The notes beneath the pieces are model-generated. The model saw nothing but the letters and a program-made list of their open reading frames with translations. It did no database searches and was not told the origin of the DNA. Of a DNA stretch of 15,347 nt, positions 1 to 6,482 are shown piece by piece (the stretch's first letter is position 1; the number at the start of each line of letters is the position of its first letter). The translations under genes and the position numbers were made by a program. Origin of the DNA: Candidatus Woesearchaeota archaeon (GTDB lineage Archaea > Nanobdellota > Nanobdellia > Woesearchaeales > GW2011-AR9); NCBI GenBank assembly GCA_016179995.1, contig JACPCC010000074.1, positions 1 through 15,347 on the forward strand, given 5' to 3'.

Positions 1-109
1 TAGTTGTTTCTTCTAAACAAACATAACATCGACCTTTAGGAGTCAAATATGATTTACAACAAGCGGTCTTTTCAACTGTTTTAGAAACTATGAAATTTTC
101 ATCGGCCAT
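1..109 (-). CDS. Partial small Cys-containing protein
   Basis: This reading frame starts at ATG (109-107) and runs leftward off the window, giving 36 visible residues. The visible part carries an adjacent Cys pair at residues 17-18 and a CxxC at residues 28-31 (context GRCYVCLEE), a spacing that could bind a metal such as zinc. A GGAG sequence about a dozen bases upstream of the start, lying inside the end of the preceding ORF, could serve as ribosome binding site. The start lies four bases after the stop of the 114-236 ORF, so the two are probably co-transcribed. I do not recognise the family, and too little is visible to name a function. Confidence 0.5.
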   Translation of the reverse strand, partial: MADENFIVSKTVEKTACCKSYLTPKGRCYVCLEETT

Positions 110-113
110 TAGT

Positions 114-236
114 TTATTCTCCAGAACCCATAACACTGTCTAACTCACAGCCCTCATCGTAGGACTCTAAATCTTCAAGAACTTTATTAAGTGGATTCTT
201 TTTTGAAGAATTATTATTTAAATTATCGTTTTTCAT
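114..236 (-). CDS. Small acidic hypothetical protein (40 aa)
   Basis: A 40-codon frame from ATG (236-234) to TAA (116-114). The protein is Asn/Ser/Lys-rich at the N-terminus and acidic afterwards (VLEDLESYDEG), with one Cys at residue 30 and no membrane segment. It lies directly before the partial Cys-containing ORF with a four-base gap, which suggests a two-gene unit. A TTAAAT-like element about 27 bases before the ATG fits a leaderless archaeal promoter, and no convincing Shine-Dalgarno site is present. The family is unrecognised. It may be a genuine small gene or an open frame by chance; tight coupling to the next gene is the main support. Confidence 0.35.
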   Translation of the reverse strand: MKNDNLNNNSSKKNPLNKVLEDLESYDEGCELDSVMGSGE

Positions 237-390
237 TTTTCTGGATAATATCTATCAATTTAATAATTCTGATTGGTTTATTTTTATTCTAAAACTACTA
301 ATATTTATTAACCTTTTCAAGAAAAAGTAAAAATTACCATAGCACATAAGAAATTACTGTTTCTGACTACACCCAACGAAATTTTTCGCA

Positions 391-421
391 TAAAGAAGAA
401 AAAGAAAAAAAAAACAATAAA
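391..421 (-). terminator. T-rich terminator after giant surface gene
   Basis: In the minus direction, beginning about 17 bases past the TAG at 440-438, the sequence becomes a nearly pure T/C tract with a run of ten T, the usual signature of archaeal intrinsic termination. A short palindrome (CGAAA..TTTCG near 378-389) follows. This suggests the giant gene ends its transcript here and the 114-236 ORF has its own promoter. Confidence 0.5.
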
Positions 422-437
422 AGATGGAGCTCAGTTT

Positions 438-1223
438 CTACCTTGTCTTATAGAGATAAAAACCAATTCCAAGAGCAATAGCTACAATAAAAATAGTTAT
501 CCATAGCCAAGCTAAGCCAGATAAAGCAGCCCCAAAGCTGCCCCAAGCCATACCTGCTAAAGCCTGATTACCTGGAGATGGTGCTATAGGTGCCGGCGCT
601 GCTGCAGGAGCTGTTTCTTCTCCTGTTTTAATTGGAGTCTCTTCCACGACTTTTTTCTCTTCAGCAACTACTTCAGCTTTAGCTTTAGCTGGAACTAAAC
701 CACCGCCTCCACCACCACCGCCTCCGCCGCCACCACTACTGCTCGACGAAGAACTACTGGAACTAGAAGAACTTCCGGAGCCCGGTCTCCCACTAGCCCA
801 ACTAGAGAACTCACAGTAAGGGATTTGCCAGATACAGTAATTACTGCCAATCTCCAATATAGTTGCTTCATTTGAACGGTCAATACATTTGGTATTGGTT
901 TGATCACAGTGCCACAATTCCGTACAGCTGCCCGAACCTCTAGGTATTTTAATTTTACAAATTTCTGGACGTAAATTATAGATAATCTTATCCCTAGTAT
1001 CTTCCAGCATCCCGACGTAACCGACAGTTATACCTGCACTCGTACCTGTAGTAGTTGTACCTTGAACAGAACCAGCGTCATCATTAAAGTCTCTAATTCT
1101 ACTGCTTAAAGCGCTTTTAGTTAATGTTACATTAATGAATTCTAACCAACTGCTGTTATCAGTCTCAAACATCTTCAAGTTAGCCCTTCTTCCATTAGTG
1201 TAATTTGTTTTCATCCCCGCATT
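438..1223 (-). CDS. Giant surface protein, segment 4: linker and membrane anchor
   Basis: This frame encodes the C-terminal segment, about 261 residues if entered by a +1 shift at 1224. An isolated GTG at 1280 would extend it to 280 residues, but the overlap codes well in the preceding frame. The order is: a Cys-containing domain with several N-glycosylation sequons, a Ser13 then Gly12 linker (699-773), a Lys/Glu/Ala/Pro-rich stretch, and a terminal hydrophobic helix (LWITIFIVAIALGIGFYLY) followed by KTR and TAG. That end looks like a single-pass anchor with a short basic cytoplasmic tail. The segment has no signal peptide, so alone it would not be exported as a surface protein. This is the strongest structural argument that it is the tail of the protein starting at 5765. 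The family is not recognised. Confidence 0.75.
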   Translation of the reverse strand, partial: NAGMKTNYTNGRRANLKMFETDNSSWLEFINVTLTKSALSSRIRDFNDDAGSVQGTTTTGTSAGITVGYVGMLEDTRDKIIYNLRPEICKIKIPRGSGSCTELWHCDQTNTKCIDRSNEATILEIGSNYCIWQIPYCEFSSWASGRPGSGSSSSSSSSSSSSSGGGGGGGGGGGGLVPAKAKAEVVAEEKKVVEETPIKTGEETAPAAAPAPIAPSPGNQALAGMAWGSFGAALSGLAWLWITIFIVAIALGIGFYLYKTR

Positions 1224-1227
1224 AGAC
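1221..1227 (-). other. Candidate +1 frameshift site 3 (GTC-TAA-T)
   Basis: On the minus strand the zero frame reads TGT-AAT-TTC-GTC-TAA-T. Skipping the T of TAA gives AAT-GCG-GGG-ATG and continues into the anchor segment. The C-x-x-C context (DCTFCNFV) just before the stop looks like real coding in the old frame, so the switch must lie within a few codons of the stop. A single extra T in the TTT run five bases earlier would also explain it. Confidence 0.45.
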
Positions 1228-2196
1228 GAAATTACAGAACGTACAATCATTAGCCGAAGCTTCAGTTTTGAATGAAGCACATTTAGTTACACCACATTTA
1301 CTTTCATTATCACAGTAACGTATCTTATAATAATACGTTGAACCGCTGGCTAATGAAGCAGGATAAGTTTTGTTAGTATTGTTTACATATCCATAAGGTG
1401 CCCCCTCAGCAATCTCGGCTACATGCCAAAGCTTGTAATCACGTACATTAGGGCTAACTACACCAGAGTCAGGAAAATGACCATAAAAGTTAGCCGAATC
1501 ATACTGCGAACAAGTTGTATCACCCGGTCCAAACAATTCTAAAGTACCGTTGGTTGGCTTATCTGTGAAGTAAGTAATTAAAGCCGCATCTGGATAAAGC
1601 TCTTTCATCACTCCCACAATCTTGGGAACTCTTGAATCCGTAAAGCCGGCTGCTTCTACTCCATACCCATTGGCAACACAATACTCCTGCCCGGCACATT
1701 TGTAATCCGCACAACCAGTTTGCGTCCAACAATCAACATCGGCATATTCAACATAACCTTTATTTGCACCCTCTCCAAATTTTTCCGAGGCATTAACTTT
1801 ATGCTTAAAAATATCCAAGTTATCAATATCAAAGTCAACCGTACCCGGAGTAGCCCATCCTACATTAGCCGTATCTGAAGGATTACTGATATTATTTACT
1901 GCTCCAGCTGTAGCAACGTAAACTCTTATATCTCCTCCCGCATCATATAGTTCAGGATAATTTTCTAAATCACTTTTTTTGATAGCAATCATTCCACCGC
2001 CACTTTCTTTACAAGCCTGCTGCTTATTGCCCGAGATTGAAATTGGTGCTTTTTTCCAACTGCCACTATTACAGACATAAGCTTCCGTAGTTTCAGAGGC
2101 TTCACCTTGAGAAGTGCTCCAGTTCCAGATATCTTTGAAATAAAACTCAAATCCAGCATAGGCATTACTGTCTAATGAAGTACATCCACCGGTACT
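1222..2196 (-). CDS. Giant surface protein, segment 3: FN3-like domain
   Basis: About 324 residues if read from the +1 shift at 2197 to TAA at 1224-1222. The N-terminal part looks like an extracellular beta-rich domain with scattered Cys and sequons. The C-terminal part contains a pattern typical of fibronectin type III-like domains: ALITYFTDKPTNGTLE, then LASGSTYYYKIRYCD, then CASFKTEAS. A GTG at 2223 could open this frame separately and would begin with a short hydrophobic stretch (VILLVLE), but that overlap also codes in the previous frame. The segment ends at GTC-TAA-T, where a +1 step continues into the membrane-anchor segment. Assignment to FN3 is by pattern only. Confidence 0.7.
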   Translation of the reverse strand, partial: STGGCTSLDSNAYAGFEFYFKDIWNWSTSQGEASETTEAYVCNSGSWKKAPISISGNKQQACKESGGGMIAIKKSDLENYPELYDAGGDIRVYVATAGAVNNISNPSDTANVGWATPGTVDFDIDNLDIFKHKVNASEKFGEGANKGYVEYADVDCWTQTGCADYKCAGQEYCVANGYGVEAAGFTDSRVPKIVGVMKELYPDAALITYFTDKPTNGTLELFGPGDTTCSQYDSANFYGHFPDSGVVSPNVRDYKLWHVAEIAEGAPYGYVNNTNKTYPASLASGSTYYYKIRYCDNESKCGVTKCASFKTEASANDCTFCNFV

Positions 2197-2200
2197 AGTT
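2194..2200 (-). other. Candidate +1 frameshift site 2 (AAC-TAG-T)
   Basis: The zero frame reads GGA-AAC-TAG-T. Skipping the T of TAG gives AGT-ACC-GGT-GGA-TGT and moves into the FN3-containing segment. The hexamer ACTAGT is identical to that at site 1. One surplus A in the AAA preceding it would be an alternative explanation as a sequencing or assembly error. Confidence 0.45.
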
Positions 2201-4159
2201 TCCAAAACCAAAAGTATCACCAAACCCCATTTCTTTCATTCCGAAATCTATTATATCCACTTCTGCTGGAGAAGCATCCCCTCCCACATCAGAACCTAAA
2301 GGTGTCGGTGCTCCTTTTTCCATTCCTTGAAAATAACTAGATTCAATACCTGAATTACACCATCCTGAAACCCAGGTACAAGCACTTTGATTTAACGTAC
2401 CATTAGTTGCGTTAAGAGCAAAACCACCACACGTAGCAGAAGTAGATTTACTTGAATTAAAGCATTGTGGCTGACAACCAATATTTGACCAATAACAAAG
2501 TGAATTGCTTTGACATTCTGCTTGATCTGTAGTACCTGCTATATTTGCATCATCAATTCCATTGCTATAACTACTGTTCCAGTTACAAGCAAAGGGCTTT
2601 TCGTCACAGAACTGCATTTGTGCATTATATACACAACGAGATTTGCTATTACAAACTGCCGCACTATAACTATATTGGGGACATTCTGTACCCTTATCTA
2701 CATCACAGAAGGGTTGTAGCTCTTCCATCCAGCCACAGCCTTGTTGTCCAGCGCATCCGGTTTGGTTGCCATTATACTTGAAACAACTCATACCAGAGCC
2801 ACCCATACTCATTATTGCACCACCAGCCATTCCGCCGCCGCCCATCTCACTGCCAAATCCTACAGGATCACAAAAACCACTTTTCCAATTACATCCTGCG
2901 GTAGTACAACTATTTTGATCAGCATTACCCCAACATCCAACAGAACTTCCACCCATACTTTTTCCTTCACAGAAAGTTCCCCATTCATCATGTTTCCAAT
3001 TACAATATTGGCTATGATTATAATTTTGGCTGTCATTAATTCTCTGAGTGCAGTTTGCTTCAGTATTAAACTGTCCACAAGCAAACTTCATGTGGTCGCA
3101 CCATCCACCGCCATAAGCGCCAGCGCCACTACTAGAGGTAGAGTTAAACCAATTACAAGGTTTTTTTCCAGCACTATCGGCTGTTCCTGCATCTTCACAA
3201 TCAGTTCGCCCATTATCATCATAACCTGCACAAAAATTATCTACCCACGTACCTGTAAAACTCCAATCAGGATCACACCAACCTTGCTGTCCACCTGCAA
3301 ATCCTTGGAAGAATTGATCAACCGTCCATACACAACCAGTAGTATTAGCTTCACGACATTGAGGTTCTGTCTTACCCATGCAATTACCGCTCATAGTCCA
3401 GTTTTCTTCACAAAATCCCCCAAAACCAGAATGCCAAGTACAGTTCCCATCGGCAGCACAATTATTCTGATTTCCGTCCTTCTTCCAACAGCTTGCCCCA
3501 GGCATATCACACCATTCACCCCAATTCTCACTCATCCAGACACATTGATTACTATTGCAAGAGGCTTGATCAGAATACCCAAAACAATCCTTTCCTCCAA
3601 AACCAACCATAAAAGTTCCACCACAAAAAGTATCACTAAAGCACATACTATCTGCGCAATCCATTTTTCCATTATTATTATTATCGATGCCATCCCAACA
3701 TATTTCCTTCTGAGCACCGCCGGTAGTTAAACTACAAGTACTGGAAACACTATCCCAACTACATTGTGTAGCTTTACTTGTATTTCCTTTCTTTGCACCA
3801 AAATTAGTACATTCACTTTCATCATTACATTCATCGCAGCGATCTTCACAAGTTTTCTCAGAATTAGAAACACACTTGCCTTTAGATTCATCGTTTTGAT
3901 TACTTAAATCAGCTACCCATTTACACTTAGCTTTACTATTTTTACAATAATATGATGGTTTCTTATCTGCTTCTGAAGACTTAAAGTTTCCAGTATAACC
4001 ACAAGAAGCACAATCAGTATCACAATCTTTAGCAATTCCTTTTTTGAATTCCTCTTTAACTTTACAAAGACCAAAACCATTTGAAGCAGTAGAATCAGTT
4101 GTAAAATCACACATCCCTAGTTTAGAGCTAAAACAAGAATCTTTAGCACTTTGCAAACT
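2195..4159 (-). CDS. Giant surface protein, segment 2: Cys-rich modules
   Basis: About 654 residues from the +1 shift at 4160 to TAG at 2197-2195. The protein is extremely rich in Cys, Trp, Gly and Asn, with repeats of the form C-x-W...C....C. Around 3703-3641 it contains CWDGIDNNNNGKMDCADSMC, a pattern like the DGxDNxxNGxxDCxDxxC calcium-binding loops of MopE-type and other secreted proteins. A second weaker Asp-rich loop (YDDNGRTDCED) follows. The C-terminal part is Gly/Met-rich, then Phe/Gly-rich (FGDTFGFGN). Many N-x-S/T sequons suggest glycosylation outside the cell. A GTG at 4213 could open this frame on its own, with a weakly signal-like start, but the overlap codes a Cys module in the preceding frame. 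The family is unrecognised; it is probably disulfide-stabilised and extracellular. Confidence 0.78.
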   Translation of the reverse strand, partial: SLQSAKDSCFSSKLGMCDFTTDSTASNGFGLCKVKEEFKKGIAKDCDTDCASCGYTGNFKSSEADKKPSYYCKNSKAKCKWVADLSNQNDESKGKCVSNSEKTCEDRCDECNDESECTNFGAKKGNTSKATQCSWDSVSSTCSLTTGGAQKEICWDGIDNNNNGKMDCADSMCFSDTFCGGTFMVGFGGKDCFGYSDQASCNSNQCVWMSENWGEWCDMPGASCWKKDGNQNNCAADGNCTWHSGFGGFCEENWTMSGNCMGKTEPQCREANTTGCVWTVDQFFQGFAGGQQGWCDPDWSFTGTWVDNFCAGYDDNGRTDCEDAGTADSAGKKPCNWFNSTSSSGAGAYGGGWCDHMKFACGQFNTEANCTQRINDSQNYNHSQYCNWKHDEWGTFCEGKSMGGSSVGCWGNADQNSCTTAGCNWKSGFCDPVGFGSEMGGGGMAGGAIMSMGGSGMSCFKYNGNQTGCAGQQGCGWMEELQPFCDVDKGTECPQYSYSAAVCNSKSRCVYNAQMQFCDEKPFACNWNSSYSNGIDDANIAGTTDQAECQSNSLCYWSNIGCQPQCFNSSKSTSATCGGFALNATNGTLNQSACTWVSGWCNSGIESSYFQGMEKGAPTPLGSDVGGDASPAEVDIIDFGMKEMGFGDTFGFGN

Positions 4160-4163
4160 AGTC
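4157..4163 (-). other. Candidate +1 frameshift site 1 (GAC-TAG-T)
   Basis: The zero frame reads TAT-TGT-AAT-TCT-ATG-GAC-TAG-T. Skipping the T of TAG gives AGT-TTG-CAA-AGT and continues as SLQSAKDSC, keeping the Cys spacing. The module CEAAGGKWITDSYC directly before the stop is clearly coding in the old frame, so the frame change is confined to about 15 bases. Confidence 0.5.
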
Positions 4164-5765
4164 CATAGAATTACAATAAGAATCTGTAATCCACTTTCCC
4201 CCAGCTGCTTCACAAGTTTGTTTACTGTCTAGATAAACCAGACTTTCTTTTCCCTCTTCAAAGATTTGATCTGCTTTAAACTCACACCTTTCTGAAGCAT
4301 TATTCCATTTACAGGGCATATACCAAGGATTGCTGGCTATCTGATTACATAAAGCTTGATCAGTATAGGAATTATAATCCTCACAATAAGTGCCACCTTG
4401 TGAACTGCAGCAAAAAGGAAGCTGACTCATCGAGGTACACATATCAGAGTTATTAGAACTATTAATGTAATTACATCTTATCCCACCAATAGTTGAATCA
4501 GTATTATTTATAGTAGCATTTCCTCGACAAGGATTAACTGGATCACTTCCACTCCAAGTACATCCAGTAACATTCTCACAAGCACTTTGTCCTTGGTAAT
4601 CAAACAAATAACATCCAGGATACCAAGGTATAAAATCTGTTTGAATCCCGCCCGCTCCAGTTACTGGGTCTTGACATAAAGAACTAGTCTGATTCCATAA
4701 ACAATAAAATGAGCTCATACAATCTTGTTCCCCATTCCAATTAGCACAACTTTTGGTAGAAATATCTTTAAAACACCAGCCGTCAGTTGTATTTGCTGGT
4801 GTAGAAGTATCATTATTCCAAGTACATCCTAATTTCAAAGCCGTTCCGTTTCCCCGACAAGAGGCTTCAGTCCCACCCTTCCAGGAATCCCAACTCCAAC
4901 AACCTTTCTCTTCACACGAACCACCTGAATAAGTGTTCCATTTGCAAGACCTTCCTGAACTAGAATTGGCCGTAGTACAAGTATTTTCAGTATTATAACT
5001 CCAACAATTTTTTTCTTCACAATAAGGACTGTTCCATTGACAGCTTAATCCTGCGCTATTATTTACACAAGCAGTAGAATTAGTATAACTATTATCCCAA
5101 CAAGATTTTTTTGAACAATAACCGCCATTCCATTTACAATCATTATTAGTATTACAAGTAGTAATATCTGTCAAATCCCAACATCCGGATTCTTGACAGT
5201 AATTATATTGAGCATTCCATTTACAAGCACCGCCATCATAACCTGTTCCTGCAGTACAAGTAGAAGAAGTGGTATAGTCATTACAACTTTTTCTCATACA
5301 AGAACCCCAACCGCAACCAGTTATTGCTTCACAAGTTGATTCTGTACTGTAAGACCAGCATTGCTTTTCCGGCGGCCCCATACACCAATTATCATTCCAG
5401 TTACATTGAATACCTAGACCATTTGATTCACAAGCAGCTTCCGTAGTTCCATCAAAAGCCCAGCAATCAACCTCCGTACACCAAGAATAGGAATTGCTTG
5501 TCCATTGACAAGTTTTATTTATAAAAAGACTCGAAGAAGAATTGTCAGATTGAATACAGGAACTTTGAGAAAAAGCATTCCAACAAGTTTTTTCCTCACA
5601 CCAGCTGCCCCAAGGGCTTGTCTTCCACTCGCAAGTAAAAGCATCACTGCTAGATTCACAGTTTGTTTCGCTAGTATAATCCCAGCAGCCTGTTGCTGAA
5701 ACATATCCGGCTAAGCCTAAAGCCACAAGTACGAATAATATTAATAACATCCATCTTTTTTCCAT
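4158..5765 (-). CDS. Giant surface protein, segment 1: signal peptide and Cys/Trp modules
   Basis: 535 residues starting at ATG 5765, preceded by AGAGGGAT five bases upstream as a good Shine-Dalgarno site. Residues 1 to about 24 form a signal peptide (charged MEKR, hydrophobic core, small residues GYVSA). Then follow eleven or twelve modules of roughly 35-45 residues. Each opens with CW or C-x-aromatic (GCWDYTSETNC, QCWSYSTESTC, NCWSYNTENTC), has an internal Cys, then C-K/Q/N-W-N and a closing C. Numerous sequons suggest N-glycosylation. The segment lacks any membrane anchor, so if truncated here it would be released. The likely location is the cell surface, with Cys paired as disulfides. The role is unknown; adhesion, host contact or an envelope layer are guesses. 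The reading frame stops at 4158 but continues in the +1 frame. Confidence 0.85.
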   Translation of the reverse strand: MEKRWMLLILFVLVALGLAGYVSATGCWDYTSETNCESSSDAFTCEWKTSPWGSWCEEKTCWNAFSQSSCIQSDNSSSSLFINKTCQWTSNSYSWCTEVDCWAFDGTTEAACESNGLGIQCNWNDNWCMGPPEKQCWSYSTESTCEAITGCGWGSCMRKSCNDYTTSSTCTAGTGYDGGACKWNAQYNYCQESGCWDLTDITTCNTNNDCKWNGGYCSKKSCWDNSYTNSTACVNNSAGLSCQWNSPYCEEKNCWSYNTENTCTTANSSSGRSCKWNTYSGGSCEEKGCWSWDSWKGGTEASCRGNGTALKLGCTWNNDTSTPANTTDGWCFKDISTKSCANWNGEQDCMSSFYCLWNQTSSLCQDPVTGAGGIQTDFIPWYPGCYLFDYQGQSACENVTGCTWSGSDPVNPCRGNATINNTDSTIGGIRCNYINSSNNSDMCTSMSQLPFCCSSQGGTYCEDYNSYTDQALCNQIASNPWYMPCKWNNASERCEFKADQIFEEGKESLVYLDSKQTCEAAGGKWITDSYCNSMD

Positions 5766-5775
5766 TTTAATCCCT

Positions 5776-5789
5776 CTGTTTTTTAACAG
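5776..5789 (-). promoter_or_regulatory. Small inverted repeat before giant gene
   Basis: CTGTT-TTTT-AACAG is a perfect 5-bp inverted repeat just upstream of the ribosome binding site of the giant surface gene. A second AACAGTTAAAA motif lies about 20 bases further upstream. It could be a small operator or a leader hairpin. The support is only symmetry and position. Confidence 0.25.
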
Positions 5790-5868
5790 CTGACTATGTT
5801 TTTTTTAACTGTTAATAAATTATTGATTATTTTTCTTAATATTCTACTTTTCTCATCATTTCATTTAG

Positions 5869-5942
5869 AATAGGCGCGGTGCAAAAAAATAGACGACAAA
5901 TAAGCGTACTCGAAAACAATAAACACACACCATCCACCTATT
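5869..5942. other. Weak inverted repeat in 5766-6103
   Basis: In the AT-rich stretch between the giant gene and the RNA elements, AATAGG (5869-5874) pairs with CCTATT (5937-5942) and GGTG (5878-5881) with CACC (5928-5931). The interior is purine-rich and slightly less AT-rich than its surroundings. Nothing else convincing is visible in 5943-6103. It may be a leader structure or chance. Confidence 0.2.
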
Positions 5943-6088
5943 TTTATAAGTAAAGAATAAAACCATATTTAAACATTTCTCTTCACGACGATAGAAATTA
6001 CTAAAAGATTATAATTGGATAAATTTGTCAAAAAGTAAAAAACTAATTTGAAACTATTTTAAAAAAAGAAAACAATTTTAAAAATCAT

Positions 6089-6164
6089 TAAAAAAATTAA
6101 AAAAAATCTTGCCTTTGGGGATATTTTACCAGGGGGTGGTAGAGAACATGTAAAGGCAAGATTT
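6089..6164 (-). terminator. 13-bp hairpin with T8 tract
   Basis: AAATCTTGCCTTT (6104-6116) is perfectly complementary to AAAGGCAAGATTT (6152-6164). An inner TACC/GGTA hairpin (6127-6130/6138-6141) sits in its loop. In the minus direction the stem runs straight into eight T and then another T-run, which has the look of a hairpin terminator. It closes the region downstream of ftsZ and the folded element at 6228-6387. Confidence 0.5.
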
Positions 6165-6227
6165 CGAAAAACATGATTTTGCAGGAGTTATTGAAATCAT
6201 TGAGCACCAATAATAATAAAGGAAATA

Positions 6228-6387
6228 AAAAACTGCAGTCCTTGAGGTGTCGAATAGGTGTTTGGTAAATGAGACTTAAATAAAACTTCAACAAAGATAA
6301 ATTCCGCTGAGAGTTTATCTTTATTATTATTGAGAGATTCTCCCAATAAGGTTATTATTTAGTCCCAATCACCGAACTGCAGTTTTT
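6228..6387 (-). ncRNA. Candidate structured RNA of about 160 nt
   Basis: A nested set of helices is visible. P1 is AAAAACTGCAGT (6228-6239) with ACTGCAGTTTTT (6376-6387). P2 is GGTG (6246-6249) with CACC (6370-6373). P3 is GACTtAAATAA (6273-6283) with TTATTTAGTC (6355-6364), ten pairs with one bulge. An inner hairpin pairs AAAGATAAA (6293-6301) with TTTATCTTT (6314-6322), and a small GAGA/TCTC hairpin lies near 6330-6346. In the minus direction P1 is followed by six T, so I favour that strand. It lies between ftsZ and the giant surface gene. I found no RNase P, SRP, 5S or tRNA signature. It may be an independent RNA or an elaborate 3' UTR. Confidence 0.45.
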
Positions 6388-6392
6388 CAGCC

Positions 6393-6476
6393 TTTACTTG
6401 CTTACTACTTGCTCGCAACTCTTGCTTACTTGCTTACTTGCTTGTAACTCTCACTTTTAACGTAACTCTCGCTTTT
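6393..6476. repeat. Imperfect short tandem repeats after ftsZ
   Basis: Copies of ACTTGCTT or close variants begin near 6396, 6407, 6419, 6428 and 6436. They are followed by two copies of a GTAACTCTCnCTTTT unit (about 6444 and 6462). The array ends just beyond the ftsZ stop codon. There is no coding frame through it. It may be a slippage product or a repeated binding site in the ftsZ 3' region. Confidence 0.5.
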
Positions 6477-6482
6477 TATGCC

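Noticed and set aside
2741..3730. Plus-strand open frame of 329 codons rich in Thr, Ser and Ile
   Set aside because: It is antisense to the Cys-rich surface gene. Its composition is what the complement of Cys/Asn/Trp codons gives, it shows no domain pattern and it has no promoter or ribosome binding site.
2195..4213. Independent gene starting at GTG 4213 with a signal-like hydrophobic start
   Set aside because: The overlap 4158-4213 encodes the module CEAAGGKWITDSYC in the preceding frame, so that frame is the coding one there. The hydrophobic stretch is a by-product of the alternate frame.
438..5765. TAG read as a sense codon (pyrrolysine-type) in the surface gene
   Set aside because: Continuing in the same frame past the TAG codons does not give coding sequence, one junction uses TAA, and ftsZ and other genes end normally on TAG.
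6097..6294. Minus-strand open frame of 65 codons, partly hydrophobic
   Set aside because: It runs through the 13-bp hairpin and part of the folded RNA element, has no ribosome binding site, and looks incidental.
6104..6387. RNase P or SRP RNA
   Set aside because: I could not find the conserved GAGGAAA..ACAGA core of RNase P or the SRP S-domain motif on either strand.
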